The notes under the pieces: generated by a model
Told to the model about the DNA's origin: nothing
The model's database searches: none
What the model saw: only the letters and a program-made list of their open reading frames with translations
NCBI RefSeq assembly: GCF_002002885.1
Contig: NZ_CP019510.1
Span: 4,712,001-4,776,000, forward strand
Reading direction: 5' to 3'
DNA from: Janthinobacterium sp. LM6
Lineage (GTDB): Bacteria > Pseudomonadota > Gammaproteobacteria > Burkholderiales > Burkholderiaceae_D
DNA length: 64,000 nucleotides
Shown: piece by piece, positions 9,447 through 20,640 of the stretch
How the letters are laid out: the number at the start of each line of letters is the position of its first letter
Position numbering within the stretch: position 1 is the stretch's first letter
Position numbers and translations under genes: made by a program

Positions 9447-9935
9447 TCAGCGATAAGGTGCGTCGGCGGCGCGCGCAGCGGCGATGTCATTTTCATAACG
9501 ATCGCCTACGGCCAGCAACATCTCTTTCGTGTAATACAAATCCCCGCGTTTCTCGCCGTGGTATTCCAGGATTTGCGTCTCGACGATCGAATCGACCGGG
9601 CAGGACTCTTCGCAGAAACCGCAGAAGATGCACTTGGTCAAGTCAATATCGTAACGCGTGGTGCGGCGCGAGCCGTCGTCACGCTGTTCCGATTCGATCG
9701 TGATGGCCATCGCCGGGCAAACCGCTTCGCACAGTTTGCAGGCGATGCAACGTTCCTCGCCGTTAGGGTAGCGGCGCAGCGCGTGCAAGCCACGGAAACG
9801 CGGCGAGATCGGTGTCTTCTCTTCCGGGAATTGCACCGTGATCTTGCGCGAAAACATGTACTTGCCTGTCAACGCCATGCCCTTGATCAGCTCGCCTAAC
9901 AAGAGGCTGCTGAAGAAATCTTTTACCTTATCCAT
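9447..9935 (-). CDS. nuoI: NADH-quinone oxidoreductase subunit I (2x 4Fe-4S)
   Basis: Peripheral-arm subunit carrying clusters N6a and N6b. Two ferredoxin motifs are seen, [12 protein letters not shown] and [12 protein letters not shown], each with CxxCxxCxxxCP spacing. I chose the ATG at 9933-9935 (162 residues, starting [12 protein letters not shown]). It has an AGAGAG ribosome site 8 bp upstream and the usual betaproteobacterial length; an alternative start at 9959 would overlap nuoH and add eight residues of no known role. Confidence 0.97.
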   Translation of the reverse strand: MDKVKDFFSSLLLGELIKGMALTGKYMFSRKITVQFPEEKTPISPRFRGLHALRRYPNGEERCIACKLCEAVCPAMAITIESEQRDDGSRRTTRYDIDLTKCIFCGFCEESCPVDSIVETQILEYHGEKRGDLYYTKEMLLAVGDRYENDIAAARAADAPYR

Positions 9936-9949
9936 TCGTATGCACTCTC

Positions 9950-11032
9950 TTACTTCCAAATATTCCAGGATGTCTGCATCCAGGCAGCGACGAAGACCAG
10001 GTAGACCAGCGTCAACGGGATAAACACTTTCCAGCCGAGGCGCATGATCTGGTCATAACGGTAGCGTGGGAAAGTACCGCGTACCCAGATGAACACCGAC
10101 ACGATGAAGAAGGTCTTGGCGAACAACCAGAAGAAGCCGCCGAAACCACCCCAGAACTCAAGGAAAGCAAATGGTGCGGACCAGCCACCGAGGAACATGA
10201 TCGAAGCCAGGGCGCCGATCAGGATCATGTTGGCGTATTCGGCCAGCATGAACATGGCGTAGGCCATGCCCGAATATTCAACCATGTGGCCGGCAACGAT
10301 TTCCGACTCGCCTTCGACGACGTCGAACGGGTGGCGGTTGGCTTCAGCCAGGCCCGACACCAGGTAGATGACGAACATCGGCAGCAGCGGCAGCCAGTTC
10401 CACGACAGGAAGTTCACGCCCTTGTCGGCGAAGAAGCCGATTTGCTGGCCGCCGACGATGTCGATGAAGTTCAGGCTGCCCGAGACCATCAGCACGATGA
10501 CCATCACGAAGCCCATCGGGATTTCATACGAAATCATCTGTGCCGAAGCGCGCATGGCGCCCATGAACGAGTACTTCGAGTTCGAAGCCCAGCCGGCGAT
10601 GATGATGCCGTAGACTTCCATCGAGGTAATCGCCAGCAGCATCAGCAAGCCGGCGTTGACGTTGGCCAGCACGGCTTGCGGACCGAACGGCACGACCGAC
10701 CAGGCGGCCAGGGCCGGCATGATGGTCATGATCGGGCCGATCACGAACAGGCCCTTGGCGGCCTTGGACGGGATGATGATCTCTTTGAACAAGAGTTTCA
10801 GCGCATCGGCGATCGGCTGCAGCAAGCCCAGAGGGCCGACGCGGTTCGGGCCGACGCGGATCTGGATCCAGCCGATCAGTTTGCGTTCCCACAAGGTCAG
10901 GTATGCAACCAGACCCATCAGCGGCAACAGCACGCACAGGATCTTGATCAGGGTCCAGAAGAACGGCCACGAGCCGCCCAGCAGATCCTGGCCGCTGCTG
11001 TTGATGACGTTTACAAATTCAGGCAGAGCCAT
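9950..11032 (-). CDS. nuoH: NADH-quinone oxidoreductase subunit H
   Basis: Membrane subunit that joins the two arms of complex I and forms the quinone channel (360 residues, eight helices). The conserved [19 protein letters not shown] loop and the [18 protein letters not shown] acidic loop (ND1 signature) are present. The ATG shares its A with the nuoG TGA stop (TGATG), giving 1-bp overlap and probable coupling. Confidence 0.98.
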   Translation of the reverse strand: MALPEFVNVINSSGQDLLGGSWPFFWTLIKILCVLLPLMGLVAYLTLWERKLIGWIQIRVGPNRVGPLGLLQPIADALKLLFKEIIIPSKAAKGLFVIGPIMTIMPALAAWSVVPFGPQAVLANVNAGLLMLLAITSMEVYGIIIAGWASNSKYSFMGAMRASAQMISYEIPMGFVMVIVLMVSGSLNFIDIVGGQQIGFFADKGVNFLSWNWLPLLPMFVIYLVSGLAEANRHPFDVVEGESEIVAGHMVEYSGMAYAMFMLAEYANMILIGALASIMFLGGWSAPFAFLEFWGGFGGFFWLFAKTFFIVSVFIWVRGTFPRYRYDQIMRLGWKVFIPLTLVYLVFVAAWMQTSWNIWK

Positions 11033-13365
11033 CAGATTTTCCCCTCTGCTGTTTCAACTGTGATGTCACCGAACATGCCGCCCAGGCTGGCCGTCGAGGC
11101 ATGCGCCGCCGACACTTTGACCACATTGGCTGGCAGGCCGGCATGAAGTGCCGCCACCAGGATGGCGCTGCCGGAGCCTTGCGCCACTTTGACCTTGTCG
11201 CCCGCCTTGATGCCCAGCTTTTCAGCCAATGCCGGCGACAGATGGGCTTGCGGCGCGGCGCCGTCGACCGTGCGCAGCAGCGGTTCGGAGCGGCGTACCA
11301 GCGCGTCGGCGAAGTAGATCGGCACGTCGGCGATGCGTTGCAGCGCTGGCGAAGCCGGTGCGTAGCTTGCCGCTTCCGGTGCATTTTTCGCGATGTTGTT
11401 CAGCTGTGCCGACAGATCGGTCACGCCGGCACCAAACGCTTCGTCGCGGATCGCTTCGGAGGTGTCGTAGTCGAAACCGGCCAGGCCCAGGATGTTGCCC
11501 AGGACGCGCAGCACTTTCCAGGCTGGACGGGTGTCGGCCAGCGGTTTCACGGTGCCGTTGAAGCTTTGCGCGCGGCCTTCGCAGTTGACGAAGGTGCCCG
11601 AGGTTTCAGCGAACGGGGCGATCGGCAGCAAGACGTCGGCGTAATCCATGCCGTGCTTGAAGGCGGACATCGCCACGACCATGTCGGCGCCATCCAGGGC
11701 GGCGCGGGCCGCTTGCGGATTGGCGGCATCGAGTTCCGGCTCGGCGTGCAGCAGCACGTAAGCTTTCTTCGGCACGGCAAAGGCAGCTTGCACGTTGGCG
11801 CGCGGCTTGGCGACCAGGTGCGCGCCAACCGTATTGGCCGCTTCCGTCAGGTAACCGAGCTTGGCGCCCGTCTGTTCGGCGATCCATTGCGCGGCAGCAT
11901 GCAGTTGCGATGCTTGCGGGTGTTGCGTTGCGGCATTACCCAGCAGCACGGCGCCGTGGTCGCCGGCCATCAGGCTGGCGGCAATCGCGACAGCCACGTC
12001 CGAAGCGGTGACCGCTTCGTAACCGGCTGGCGCGGCGATTTCTTTCGCTTTAGCAACAGCGACGACCACTTCCGACAAGGCTGCCAGCCAATCGCTCGGC
12101 GCGACAATCATCTTGTTGGCGATGGTGATCAGTTGATCATCGTCGGAGGCGTGCAGGATCGACAGCTTGGCGCCGCCCTTGACGGACGCGCGCAAACGCG
12201 TGGCCAGCAATGGGTGGTCCTTGCGCAGGAACGAGCCGATGACGAAGGCGCGCTTGATCTGGCCAAATTCGCTGATCGGCATGCCCAGCCATGGCTTGAC
12301 GCCGGCGTCCAGCGCGAAGTCGGTCTGGCGCAGGCGGAAGTCGACGTTCTCGGAACCGAGACCGTGGGCGACTTTTTGCAGCAGGACCAGCTCTTCGACG
12401 GTCGAATGCGGCGTTGCCAGCGCGGCGATGGCGTCGGCGCCATGCTCGTGCTTGATATTTTTCAAACCGTGCGCCACGTATTCCAGCGCGGTCTGCCAAT
12501 CGACTTCTTTCCACTCGTTGCCTTGCTTCAGCATCGGGGATGTCAGGCGTTCGGCACTGTCCAGCGCTTCGTACGAGAAACGGTCCTTGTCCGAGATCCA
12601 GCACTCGTTGACGGCTTCGTTTTCCAGCGGCAATACGCGCTTGACCTTGCCAGCTTTCACTTGCACGATCAGGTTCGAACCCAGGCCGTCATGCGGGCTG
12701 ACCGATTTGCGGCGCGACAGTTCCCACGTACGGGCGCTGTAGCGGAACGGCTTCGACGTCAGCGCGCCGACCGGGCACAGGTCGATCATGTTGCCCGACA
12801 GTTCGGAGTCGACCGTCTGGCCCACGAAGGACACGATTTCCGAGTGTTCGCCGCGGCCGATCATGCCCAGTTCCATCACGCCGGCCACTTCCTGGCCAAA
12901 GCGTACGCAACGGGTGCACTGGATGCAGCGCGACATTTCCTGCATGGACACCAGCGGACCGGCTTCCTTTGGCTGCACGACGCGCTTGTCTTCCTTGTAG
13001 CGCGATTCGCTCTTGCCGTAACCCACAGCCAGGTCTTGCAACTGGCATTCGCCGCCCTGATCGCAGATAGGGCAATCGAGCGGGTGGTTAATCAGCAAGA
13101 ATTCCATGACCGACTTTTGCGCCTGCACAGCTTTATCGCTGGCGGAGCGCACGATCATGCCGGCACTGACCGGGGTCGCGCAAGCGGGCAAAGGCTTGGG
13201 CGCCTTTTCCACTTCGACCAGGCACATGCGGCAGTTCGCTGCGATCGACAATTTCTTGTGATAGCAGAAGTGCGGAATGTAGGTTCCCAATTTGTTGGCG
13301 GCGTCCATCACCATGCTACCAGCAGGGACTTCGACTTTTTTGCCGTCTATTTCGATTTCAACCAT
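11032..13365 (-). CDS. nuoG: NADH-quinone oxidoreductase subunit G
   Basis: Large iron-sulfur subunit of complex I (777 residues). From the N-terminus it has a 2Fe-2S ferredoxin domain ([15 protein letters not shown], then CATP), the HxxxCxxCxxxxxC loop ([14 protein letters not shown], cluster N5), and a 4Fe-4S motif ([14 protein letters not shown] with downstream CPVGAL). A molybdopterin-oxidoreductase-like domain without cofactor follows. It starts 22 bp after nuoF. Confidence 0.98.
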   Translation of the reverse strand: MVEIEIDGKKVEVPAGSMVMDAANKLGTYIPHFCYHKKLSIAANCRMCLVEVEKAPKPLPACATPVSAGMIVRSASDKAVQAQKSVMEFLLINHPLDCPICDQGGECQLQDLAVGYGKSESRYKEDKRVVQPKEAGPLVSMQEMSRCIQCTRCVRFGQEVAGVMELGMIGRGEHSEIVSFVGQTVDSELSGNMIDLCPVGALTSKPFRYSARTWELSRRKSVSPHDGLGSNLIVQVKAGKVKRVLPLENEAVNECWISDKDRFSYEALDSAERLTSPMLKQGNEWKEVDWQTALEYVAHGLKNIKHEHGADAIAALATPHSTVEELVLLQKVAHGLGSENVDFRLRQTDFALDAGVKPWLGMPISEFGQIKRAFVIGSFLRKDHPLLATRLRASVKGGAKLSILHASDDDQLITIANKMIVAPSDWLAALSEVVVAVAKAKEIAAPAGYEAVTASDVAVAIAASLMAGDHGAVLLGNAATQHPQASQLHAAAQWIAEQTGAKLGYLTEAANTVGAHLVAKPRANVQAAFAVPKKAYVLLHAEPELDAANPQAARAALDGADMVVAMSAFKHGMDYADVLLPIAPFAETSGTFVNCEGRAQSFNGTVKPLADTRPAWKVLRVLGNILGLAGFDYDTSEAIRDEAFGAGVTDLSAQLNNIAKNAPEAASYAPASPALQRIADVPIYFADALVRRSEPLLRTVDGAAPQAHLSPALAEKLGIKAGDKVKVAQGSGSAILVAALHAGLPANVVKVSAAHASTASLGGMFGDITVETAEGKI

Positions 13366-13387
13366 GGTGATCGTTACCTGACGCAGC

Positions 13388-14683
13388 TTAGATATATGCG
13401 GGCACTAAGCAATGCTTGTGCTCGATATGATATTCAAATTCTTCACGGAAATTCTTAATGAAGGCCCGTACCGGCATGGCAGCCGCATCGCCCAGCGCGC
13501 AAATGGTGCGGCCCTGGATGTTGTCGGCGATCGAGTTGAGCATGTCCAGGTCGTCTGGACGACCCTGCCCCTGCTCGATGCGGTGCACCATGCGGTACAT
13601 CCAGCCTGTGCCTTCACGGCAAGGCGTACACTGGCCGCACGATTCTTCAAAGTAGAAGTAGGACAGGCGTTCCAGCGCCTTTACCATGCAGCGTGTTTCG
13701 TCCATCACGATGACGGCGCCCGAACCCAACATCGAACCGGCTTTCGCGATCGAGTCGTAGTCCAGGTCGGTCTGCATCATGATGTCGCCGCGGATCACCG
13801 GAGCGGACGAACCGCCAGGGATCACGGCCTTGATCTTTTTACCACCGCGCATGCCGCCTGCCAGTTCCAGCAGGGTCGCAAACGGGGTGCCGAGCGGCAC
13901 TTCGTAGTTGCCCGGTTTTTCCACGTCGCCCGAGATCGAGAAGATCTTCGAACCGCCGTTGTTCGGCTTGCCCATCGCCAGGTATTTCTCTGGACCGATG
14001 TTCAGCACGAATGGCACGGCCGCGAAGGTTTCCGTGTTGTTGATCGTCGTCGGCTTGCCGTACAGGCCAAACGAGGCAGGGAAAGGCGGCTTGAAGCGCG
14101 GCTGGCCTTTCTTGCCTTCCAGCGACTCCAGCAGGGCCGTTTCTTCGCCGCAGATGTAGGCGCCATAACCATGGTGCGCATGCAACTGGAACGAGAACTC
14201 GCTGCCCATGATCTTGTCGCCGAGGAAACCGGCGGCGCGCGCCTCTTCCAGCGCTTCTTCGAAACGCAGGTATTCCTGGAAGATTTCACCGTGGATATAG
14301 TTATAGCCGACGGTGATGCCCATCGCGTAAGCGCCAATGGCCATGCCTTCGATCAGGGCATGGGGATTGTAACGAATGATGTCGCGGTCCTTGAAAGTGC
14401 CCGGTTCGCCTTCATCTGTATTGCAGACGAGGTATTTTTGACCCGGGAACTGGCGCGGCATGAAGCTCCACTTCAAGCCGGTAGGGAAACCCGCGCCGCC
14501 ACGGCCGCGCAAGGACGAAGCCTTGAGGTCGGCGATGATCTGTTCCGGCGTGATTTTCTCTTCCAGGATACGCCGCAGGGCACTGTAGCCGCCGCGGTTC
14601 ACATAATCTTGCAAATGCCAGTTCTTGCCATCCAGATCCTTCAGGATCAATGGATCGATATGGCGGTTGTGGAGTGACGTCAT
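13388..14683 (-). CDS. nuoF: NADH-quinone oxidoreductase subunit F (NADH/FMN site)
   Basis: Binds NADH, FMN and cluster N3. The [13 protein letters not shown] dinucleotide loop and [12 protein letters not shown] with a later Cys (N3 ligands) are evident. The frame is open further upstream, but the ATG at 14681-14683 gives a 431-residue protein beginning MTSLHNRHI and overlaps the nuoE stop by 4 bp, the expected arrangement for the NuoEF dehydrogenase module. Confidence 0.98.
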   Translation of the reverse strand: MTSLHNRHIDPLILKDLDGKNWHLQDYVNRGGYSALRRILEEKITPEQIIADLKASSLRGRGGAGFPTGLKWSFMPRQFPGQKYLVCNTDEGEPGTFKDRDIIRYNPHALIEGMAIGAYAMGITVGYNYIHGEIFQEYLRFEEALEEARAAGFLGDKIMGSEFSFQLHAHHGYGAYICGEETALLESLEGKKGQPRFKPPFPASFGLYGKPTTINNTETFAAVPFVLNIGPEKYLAMGKPNNGGSKIFSISGDVEKPGNYEVPLGTPFATLLELAGGMRGGKKIKAVIPGGSSAPVIRGDIMMQTDLDYDSIAKAGSMLGSGAVIVMDETRCMVKALERLSYFYFEESCGQCTPCREGTGWMYRMVHRIEQGQGRPDDLDMLNSIADNIQGRTICALGDAAAMPVRAFIKNFREEFEYHIEHKHCLVPAYI

Positions 14684-15159
14684 TTCTTGAGTTCCTCCAG
14701 CATGGCGTCGATCTTCTCGTTCGACATCCAGCTGCACATGGTTTTATTACTGACCAGCAAGACAGGCGCATCGCCGCACGCACCCATGCACTCGCCTTCA
14801 ACCAGGGTGAACTGGCCGTCAGGGGTGGTTTCGCGGAAATCGATACCCAGCTTCTGCTTCAGGTAGTCTGCAGCGCGCACGCCGCCCGACAGGGCGCATG
14901 GCAGGTTGGTGCACACGGTGATCTTGTGCTTGCCCACTGGTTTCACGTTGTACATATTGTAGAACGTGGCCACTTCCTGCACGGCAATCGCCGGCATGCC
15001 GATGTAATCGGCCAGTTCCTTCATGGTTTCCGGTGCCAGCCAGCCCAGTTCATCCTGGGCATGGGCCAGCGCGGCCATGACGGCGGATTGACGCTGGTCG
15101 GCCGGGTACTTGGCCAACTCACGGTCAATTTTCTTATAGCATTGCTCTGATAACAACAT
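14680..15159 (-). CDS. nuoE: NADH-quinone oxidoreductase subunit E (2Fe-2S)
   Basis: Thioredoxin-like subunit holding cluster N1a beside NuoF. The four cysteine ligands are in CTNLPC and ECMGAC (C-x4-C and C-x3-C). At 159 residues it has the normal length. It starts 12 bp after nuoD and overlaps nuoF. Confidence 0.98.
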   Translation of the reverse strand: MLLSEQCYKKIDRELAKYPADQRQSAVMAALAHAQDELGWLAPETMKELADYIGMPAIAVQEVATFYNMYNVKPVGKHKITVCTNLPCALSGGVRAADYLKQKLGIDFRETTPDGQFTLVEGECMGACGDAPVLLVSNKTMCSWMSNEKIDAMLEELKK

Positions 15160-15171
15160 ACTTTTTGCCTC

Positions 15172-16425
15172 TTAGCGGTCAATACTGCCGAACACGATAT
15201 CTTGCGTCCCGATGATGGTCACGGCGTCGGCAAGCATGTGCCCACGCGCCATCTCGTCGAGCGACTGCAAGTGGGCGTAGTCTGGCGCGCGCAGTTTCAT
15301 GCGGTACGGCTTGTTGGCGCCATCGGACACCAGGTACACGCCGAACTCGCCCTTCGGATGTTCCACGGCACTGTAGGCCTCGCCTGGCGGCACGTGGAAA
15401 CCTTCCGTAAACAGCTTGAAGTGGTGAATCAGCGATTCCATGTTGGTCTTCATGTCGACGCGGCCCGGAGGCGCCACCTTGCGGTTGCTGGTCATGACAG
15501 GACCTTCATTGTTGCGCAGCCACTCCACGCATTGCTTGATGATACGGTTCGACTGGCGCAGCTCTTCCACGCGGACCAGGTAGCGGTCGTAGCAATCGCC
15601 GTTGGTGCCGATAGGAATGTCGAAATCCATCAGGTCGTACACTTCGTACGGCTGTTTCTTGCGCAAGTCCCACTGCACGCCCGAGCCGCGCAGCATGGCG
15701 CCCGTAAAGCCCATGGCCAGCGCATCTTCCGGCGAGACCACGCCGATGCCGACGGTACGCTGTTTCCAGATACGGTTGTCGGTCAGCAAGGTTTCGTACT
15801 CGTCCACGGAGTTCGGGAAACGGCGCGCGAAGTCTTCGATGAAGTCCAGCAGCGAGCCCTGGCGATTTTCATTCAGCTTGCCGATGGCCTTGGCGTTGCG
15901 GATGATCGAGGCCTTGTGCTGCGGCATCGCGTCCGGCAGGTCGCGGTACACGCCGCCCGGGCGGTAGTAGGCTGCGTGCATGCGCGCGCCCGACACTGCC
16001 TCGTAGGCGTCAAACAAGTCTTCGCGGTCGCGGAAGCAATACAGGAACGGGCCCATGGCGCCAACGTCCAGCGCGTGGGTGCCGAGCCACATCAAGTGAT
16101 TCAGGATGCGCGTCATCTCGTCGAACATGACGCGGATGTATTGCGCGCGCAGCGGCACTTCCAGGCCCAGCATCTTTTCGATGGCCATCACGTACGCATG
16201 TTCATTGCACATCATCGACACATAGTCGAGACGGTCCATGTACGGCACGGATTGCAGGTAGGTCTTCTGTTCGGCCAGCTTTTCGGTGGCGCGGTGCAGC
16301 AGGCCGATATGCGGGTCGGCGCGCTGGATGACTTCGCCATCCATCTCCAGCACCAGGCGCAGCACACCGTGCGCGGCCGGATGCTGTGGCCCAAAGTTCA
16401 GGGTGTAGTTCTTAATCTCAGCCAT
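15172..16425 (-). CDS. nuoD: NADH-quinone oxidoreductase subunit D (49 kDa)
   Basis: Lines the quinone-binding cavity of complex I. The 417-residue form begins [29 protein letters not shown] is the conserved quinone-site loop. The open frame continues far upstream but there overlaps all of nuoC, so the ATG at 16423-16425 is the real start. It shares one base with the nuoC TAA (TAATG overlap). Confidence 0.98.
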   Translation of the reverse strand: MAEIKNYTLNFGPQHPAAHGVLRLVLEMDGEVIQRADPHIGLLHRATEKLAEQKTYLQSVPYMDRLDYVSMMCNEHAYVMAIEKMLGLEVPLRAQYIRVMFDEMTRILNHLMWLGTHALDVGAMGPFLYCFRDREDLFDAYEAVSGARMHAAYYRPGGVYRDLPDAMPQHKASIIRNAKAIGKLNENRQGSLLDFIEDFARRFPNSVDEYETLLTDNRIWKQRTVGIGVVSPEDALAMGFTGAMLRGSGVQWDLRKKQPYEVYDLMDFDIPIGTNGDCYDRYLVRVEELRQSNRIIKQCVEWLRNNEGPVMTSNRKVAPPGRVDMKTNMESLIHHFKLFTEGFHVPPGEAYSAVEHPKGEFGVYLVSDGANKPYRMKLRAPDYAHLQSLDEMARGHMLADAVTIIGTQDIVFGSIDR

Positions 16426-17018
16426 TATTTCATCCCGTAATGTTCTTCGCGGATCACGCGCGGCACGTTTTCCCGCGGCTCGATCGTCACGGGCTGGTAA
16501 ATCACGCGCTTTTGTTCCGGATCGTAACGCATCTCGACATAGCCGGAGACGGGGAAATCCTTGCGGAACGGATGGCCGATAAAGCCGTAATCGGTCAGCA
16601 GGCGGCGCAAGTCGTTGTGGCCTTCGAAGAGGATGCCCAGCAGGTCGAATGCTTCGCGCTCGTACCAGTTGACGGCGCGCCAGATGCCGACCACGGAGGG
16701 CAGCAGCGGCATGTCGTCGTCCGGCGCGAACACGCGCACGCGCACGCGCCAGTTGTGCTTGACCGACAGCAAGTGCGAAACGGCCGCGAAACGCAGGCCA
16801 TCCCAGCTGCCGTCGCCATAGGTCGAGTAGTCGACACCGCACAGGTCGAGCAATTGCTCGAAATGCAGGCTCGGATCGTCGCGCAAGGTCAGCATCACGG
16901 CCAGGTAGTCCTCGGCCTTGACGACCAGGGTGACTTCGCCCAGCGCAACTGTCGTGCTAACGCGATCGCCCAGGGCAGTGCCGAGGGCGTTTTGCAATAC
17001 TTCTAAATGTGTTGTCAT
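16425..17018 (-). CDS. nuoC: NADH-quinone oxidoreductase subunit C (30 kDa)
   Basis: Connects NuoD to the rest of the peripheral arm. The 197-residue sequence carries the 30-kDa signature [15 protein letters not shown] followed by [21 protein letters not shown]. It is a separate gene, not fused to nuoD as in enterics. It starts 17 bp after nuoB. Confidence 0.98.
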   Translation of the reverse strand: MTTHLEVLQNALGTALGDRVSTTVALGEVTLVVKAEDYLAVMLTLRDDPSLHFEQLLDLCGVDYSTYGDGSWDGLRFAAVSHLLSVKHNWRVRVRVFAPDDDMPLLPSVVGIWRAVNWYEREAFDLLGILFEGHNDLRRLLTDYGFIGHPFRKDFPVSGYVEMRYDPEQKRVIYQPVTIEPRENVPRVIREEHYGMK

Positions 17019-17035
17019 AATCTGAAGCGGCCCCG

Positions 17036-17512
17036 TTAGCGTGCGATCGTGCTGGTACGCTTGATCTTGTTCTGCAACTGCATGATGCCGTACAGCAAGG
17101 CTTCAGCGGTCGGAGGACAGCCAGGCACATACACGTCGACGGGCACGATGCGGTCGCAACCGCGCACCACGGAATAGGAGTAATGGTAGTACCCGCCGCC
17201 GTTGGCGCAGGAACCCATCGAGATGACCCAGCGTGGCTCTGCCATCTGGTCGTAGACCTTGCGCAGGGCCGGCGCCATCTTGTTGCACAGGGTGCCGGCA
17301 ACGATCATGACGTCGGACTGACGCGGCGACGGACGAAACACGACGCCGAAACGGTCCATATCGTAGCGGGCTGCGCCCACATGCATCATTTCGACCGCAC
17401 AGCAGGCCAGACCGAACGTCATCGGGAACATAGACCCGGTGCGCGCCCAGTTGATCAGCTTGTCGGCCGAGGTGGTGATGAAACCTTCGCTTAATACGCC
17501 TTCAATAGCCAT
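17036..17512 (-). CDS. nuoB: NADH-quinone oxidoreductase subunit B (cluster N2)
   Basis: Carries the terminal 4Fe-4S cluster N2 that reduces quinone. The paired cysteines in [10 protein letters not shown], and the later GSCANGG and VPGCPP cysteines, are the four expected ligands. The 158-residue length is standard. The start lies 3 bp after the nuoA stop. Confidence 0.98.
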   Translation of the reverse strand: MAIEGVLSEGFITTSADKLINWARTGSMFPMTFGLACCAVEMMHVGAARYDMDRFGVVFRPSPRQSDVMIVAGTLCNKMAPALRKVYDQMAEPRWVISMGSCANGGGYYHYSYSVVRGCDRIVPVDVYVPGCPPTAEALLYGIMQLQNKIKRTSTIAR

Positions 17513-17515
17513 GGC

Positions 17516-17875
17516 TTATTCCCAGTCAAGGGCACCTTTCTTCCAAATGTACCAAAATCCGACCACGAATTCAGCGATGAACACCATCATCGTGACGAAA
17601 CCGGCCCAGCCCAGGTCGCGCATTGCAACGCCCCATGGGAAAAAGAATGCCGTTTCCAGATCGAACAAAATAAACAGGATTGCGACCAGATAGTAGCGCA
17701 CATCAAATTTCATGCGCGCGTCTTCGAATGCTTCAAAGCCACATTCGTACGGGGAGAGTTTTGCTGCGTCGGGCTTGTTAGGGCCTAACAGGCGCCCCAG
17801 GAGCTGGGGAGCGATACCGACACCAAGGCCGATAATAATGAACAGCAGGACGGGGAAGTAATTTTCGAGGTTCAC
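17516..17875 (-). CDS. nuoA: NADH-quinone oxidoreductase subunit A, GTG start
   Basis: First gene of the complex I operon; an ND3-like membrane subunit with three helices and the [10 protein letters not shown] loop. The frame runs upstream to 18094 through the tRNA terminator, but homology begins at a GTG at 17873-17875 ([12 protein letters not shown]), giving the standard 119 residues. No strong Shine-Dalgarno is visible before it, which together with GTG may limit initiation of the first cistron. Confidence 0.93.
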   Translation of the reverse strand: MNLENYFPVLLFIIIGLGVGIAPQLLGRLLGPNKPDAAKLSPYECGFEAFEDARMKFDVRYYLVAILFILFDLETAFFFPWGVAMRDLGWAGFVTMMVFIAEFVVGFWYIWKKGALDWE

Positions 17876-17913
17876 GATTGATGAGCTTATATTGAACGAT
17901 CGGTTAAATGAGG

Positions 17914-17935
17914 ACGCTGCGATCATTTGCAGCGT
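17914..17935. promoter_or_regulatory. Inverted repeat in the nuoA upstream region
   Basis: A perfect 7-bp inverted repeat (ACGCTGC / GCAGCGT, 8-bp spacer) lies 39-60 bp upstream of the nuoA GTG. It could be an operator or a 5'-UTR hairpin. No regulator can be named from the sequence, and I could not place a convincing -35/-10 pair around it. Confidence 0.35.
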
Positions 17936-17991
17936 ATCTAACGCACGACCCCAATCAAAGCTAAGACCAGGATCGAACGACACATCCTCGT

Positions 17992-18042
17992 AAAAAAAGC
18001 CAGCAACTTTGTACGAGCCATGGCTCGTGCGCCGTTGCTGGC
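17992..18042 (-). terminator. Terminator downstream of tRNA-Leu
   Basis: The arms GCCAGCAAC (17999-18007) and GTTGCTGGC (18034-18042) form a 9-bp stem enclosing a further palindrome (CGAGCCATGGCTCG). Seven T residues follow on the minus strand (A-run 17992-17998). It begins 10 bp after the tRNA CCA end. It separates the secG-tRNA transcript from the nuo operon, implying that nuo has its own promoter at about 17876-17991. Confidence 0.88.
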
Positions 18043-18052
18043 TTCTGATTTC

Positions 18053-18137
18053 TGGTGCCGACGACGAGACTCGAACTCGTACAGCTTTCGCCACTACCCC
18101 CTCAAGATAGCGTGTCTACCAATTTCACCACGTCGGC
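18053..18137 (-). tRNA. tRNA-Leu (anticodon GAG)
   Basis: The 85-nt sequence begins GCCGACGTGG and ends with an encoded CCA (18053-18055). The acceptor arms GCCGACG/CGTCGGC pair. The T-loop (GTTCGAGTC) and a class II variable arm are present. The anticodon loop TTGAGGG between stems CTATC and GGTAG gives GAG. A tRNA-Leu between secG and nuoA is the usual arrangement in this group. Confidence 0.97.
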
Positions 18138-18328
18138 GGTAAGGCCCGTATTCTACTCTGCTTTGCCGCTAAAGTTAATGCACAAATGCATCAAAACACA
18201 GATAAAAACGATAAATTTTTACATCTTCCAGCGCGCCACGATTTTTTCCTGCCGCACTGCTAAAACATTGAGCAATAATCTGCCCGTAATGAGAATTACT
18301 CTCGATGAGGTATCGAGTTAATACAGAA

Positions 18329-18739
18329 TTACTTCGGAATCGCGCCGGCCGGGGTGCTGGCAACCGGTGCCGCCGCTGCAGGAGCGCTGGCCGCTGGTGC
18401 CGCAGGGGCTGCAGGCACCGTCGTCGGGATCGCGCCCGCGCCGGTAACCGGCACTGGCTTGACGACTTTATCCATCACGCCGCCGCCCACCGTGGTGGCG
18501 CGCTGATTGGCCATCAGCGACAGAGCCAGGGTGGCGCCGAAAAAGATCGCGGCGGCAACGCCCGTCGATTTCGACATGAAGTTCGACGAACCCGTCGCAC
18601 CGAACAGGCTGCCCGAGGCGCCCGAACCGAAGGCGGCGCCCATGTCGGCGCCCTTACCGTGCTGCAACAACACCAGCGCGATAATCGACAATGCCGAAAT
18701 AACCTGTACTACCACTACCAGATTGAACATCATGTTCAT
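18329..18739 (-). CDS. secG: Preprotein translocase subunit SecG
   Basis: Accessory subunit of the SecYEG channel. The 136-residue protein has two transmembrane helices (about 3-23 and 58-76) flanking the Gly-rich loop LLQHGKGADMGAAFGSGAS, the SecG signature. After residue 90 it has a long Ala/Pro/Val tail of low complexity, common in betaproteobacterial SecG. It starts 28 bp after tpiA and precedes tRNA-Leu. Confidence 0.96.
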   Translation of the reverse strand: MNMMFNLVVVVQVISALSIIALVLLQHGKGADMGAAFGSGASGSLFGATGSSNFMSKSTGVAAAIFFGATLALSLMANQRATTVGGGVMDKVVKPVPVTGAGAIPTTVPAAPAAPAASAPAAAAPVASTPAGAIPK

Positions 18740-18767
18740 TGCAATTCCATTCTTAGTTTAAAGTAAT

Positions 18768-19517
18768 TCAATCAGCGGCGTGAATAATCGCCAGGAAATC
18801 CGCCGCCTTCAATGCTGCTCCACCGATCAGACCGCCATCGATATCCGGCATCGCCATCAATTCTTTTGCGTTCTCCGGCTTCATGCTGCCGCCGTACAGG
18901 ATCTGCACGCCGGCGGCCGCTACCGCATTCTTTTCTGCCAGCTGGGCGCGCAATACCTGATGCACGTCCTGCGCCATTTGCGGCGTGGCGGTCTTGCCCG
19001 TGCCGATGGCCCAGACCGGCTCGTAGGCCAGCACTAGTTTCGCCACGTCGTCGGCGGAAATGGCCGCCAGCACGGCGCCCAGCTGCTGCTCCACCACGGC
19101 ATTGGTCTGGCCCGCTTCGCGCTGCGCCAGGGTTTCGCCGATGCAGACGATAGGCGTGATGCCCGCCGCCAGCGCCGCAACCGTCTTGGCCGCCACCTGC
19201 GCATCGCTCTCGCCATGGTAGGCGCGGCGCTCGGAATGCCCGATCACCACATAGCCGCAGCCGAAATCCTGCAGCATGGCGGTCGAGATTTCTCCCGTGT
19301 AGGCGCCGCCGGCATGCGCGGACACATCCTGCGCACCCCAGCCAAGGGCCGTGCCTGCCAATTGCGCCTGGCACTGCGCCAGATACGGCGCAGGCACGCA
19401 GACGGCGCTGGCGGCGCCAGAGGCAGCCAGGCCAGCAACTATTTCAGACAATAACACCGCGTTCGAGGTGCGACTGCCGTTCATTTTCCAATTTCCGACG
19501 ACGAGTTTGCGACGCAT
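18768..19517 (-). CDS. tpiA: Triosephosphate isomerase
   Basis: Interconverts dihydroxyacetone phosphate and glyceraldehyde 3-phosphate. The 249-residue TIM barrel has the catalytic Lys in GNWKMNG (residues 9-15), the catalytic His in GHSERR and the catalytic Glu in [11 protein letters not shown]. The start [14 protein letters not shown] fits the family. It is probably cotranscribed with secG. Confidence 0.98.
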   Translation of the reverse strand: MRRKLVVGNWKMNGSRTSNAVLLSEIVAGLAASGAASAVCVPAPYLAQCQAQLAGTALGWGAQDVSAHAGGAYTGEISTAMLQDFGCGYVVIGHSERRAYHGESDAQVAAKTVAALAAGITPIVCIGETLAQREAGQTNAVVEQQLGAVLAAISADDVAKLVLAYEPVWAIGTGKTATPQMAQDVHQVLRAQLAEKNAVAAAGVQILYGGSMKPENAKELMAMPDIDGGLIGGAALKAADFLAIIHAAD

Positions 19518-19589
19518 AGTAGCCTAAATTCTAATAACCCGTCATTCTAACTCCGGCACCGATGCCGGTCAAACAGGCAGTGCCCCGTT

Positions 19590-20570
19590 TCAGGCAACTT
19601 GCAACATGATCTTGCCCACGTGCGTGCTCGCTTCCATCAAGGCATGCGCCTCGTTGGCTTTTTCCAACGGGAAAGTTTGATGGATCACGGGCTTGATCTT
19701 GCCCGCCTCGATCAGCGGCCAGACGGTCGCGCGCAGGTGGTTCGCGATGGCCGCCTTGAAGGCAACGGAACGGGGACGCAAGGTGGAACCTGTCACCGTC
19801 AGGCGACGGCGCAGCAAGGCACCCAGGTCCAGCTCCGCCTTGCTGCCGCCCTGCACGGCGATCAGGCCGATGCGGCCATCGTCGGCCAGGCAATCGATTT
19901 CGCGCGGCAGGTAGTCGCCGCCCACCATGTCGAGGATGACGTCGACGCCTTTGCCATCAGTCAATTCCTTGACGACGGCGACGAAATCTTCCGTGCGGTA
20001 ATTGATGCCCCGTTCGGCGCCCAGCGCCTCGCAGGCGCGCGCCTTCTCGTCGCTGCCCGCCGTGGCGAACACGCGGTGACCGAGCGCGGCCGCCAATTGA
20101 ATGGCCGTCACGCCGATGCCGGACGTGCCGCCCTGCACCAATAACGTTTCGCCATCGGCCAGCGCGCAGCGGTCGAAGACATTGCTCCAGACGGTAAAGA
20201 AGTTTTCCGGCAAAGACGCGCCTTCCAGCGCCGTCAAGCCCTTGGGCAAGGGCAGGCACTGGCCGGCGGGCGCGGCGCAGTATTCGGCATAGCCGCCGCC
20301 CTGCACCAGCGCGCAGACCAGGTCGCCTTTTTTGAATTCAGTGTTGCTGAAATCGCCATCGACGACTTCGCCCGCCACTTCCAGGCCCGGCAAGTCGGAG
20401 GCGCCGGCGGGCGGCGCGTACTTGCCCAGGCGCTGCAGCACGTCGGGACGGTTGATGCCGGCCGCGTGCACCTTGATCAGCAGTTCGCCCGCCTTATATT
20501 GCGGCATGGGACGTTCCGCGATCTGCAAAACGTCGGCGGGACCTGGCTGGCTGATGGCAACTGCACGCAT
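19590..20570 (-). CDS. NAD(P)H quinone oxidoreductase, zeta-crystallin type
   Basis: A 326-residue medium-chain dehydrogenase/reductase. It has the quinone oxidoreductase N-terminus (AISQPGPADVLQI), the coenzyme loop QGGTSGIGVTAIQLAAALG at about residues 145-163, and no zinc-ligand pattern, which places it in the Qor/PIG3 group using NADPH. Its substrate cannot be read from the sequence. It lies upstream of tpiA in the same orientation, 72 bp away, as often seen in Burkholderiales. Confidence 0.88.
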   Translation of the reverse strand: MRAVAISQPGPADVLQIAERPMPQYKAGELLIKVHAAGINRPDVLQRLGKYAPPAGASDLPGLEVAGEVVDGDFSNTEFKKGDLVCALVQGGGYAEYCAAPAGQCLPLPKGLTALEGASLPENFFTVWSNVFDRCALADGETLLVQGGTSGIGVTAIQLAAALGHRVFATAGSDEKARACEALGAERGINYRTEDFVAVVKELTDGKGVDVILDMVGGDYLPREIDCLADDGRIGLIAVQGGSKAELDLGALLRRRLTVTGSTLRPRSVAFKAAIANHLRATVWPLIEAGKIKPVIHQTFPLEKANEAHALMEASTHVGKIMLQVA

Positions 20571-20640
20571 GGCGGGACTCTCTCAAGGGAAAACGGCGAT
20601 TGTACGCCAAGCCGCCCTCCCCTGCAGACCACCGCCCCTC

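Noticed and set aside
16426..16842. N-terminal extension of nuoD by 139 codons
   Set aside because: It overlaps nuoC in another frame and lacks nuoD homology; the standard ATG at 16425 gives the normal protein.
17876..18094. Extension of nuoA upstream through the tRNA terminator
   Set aside because: Homology begins at the GTG at 17875 and the added residues would be encoded by the terminator and tRNA-proximal sequence.
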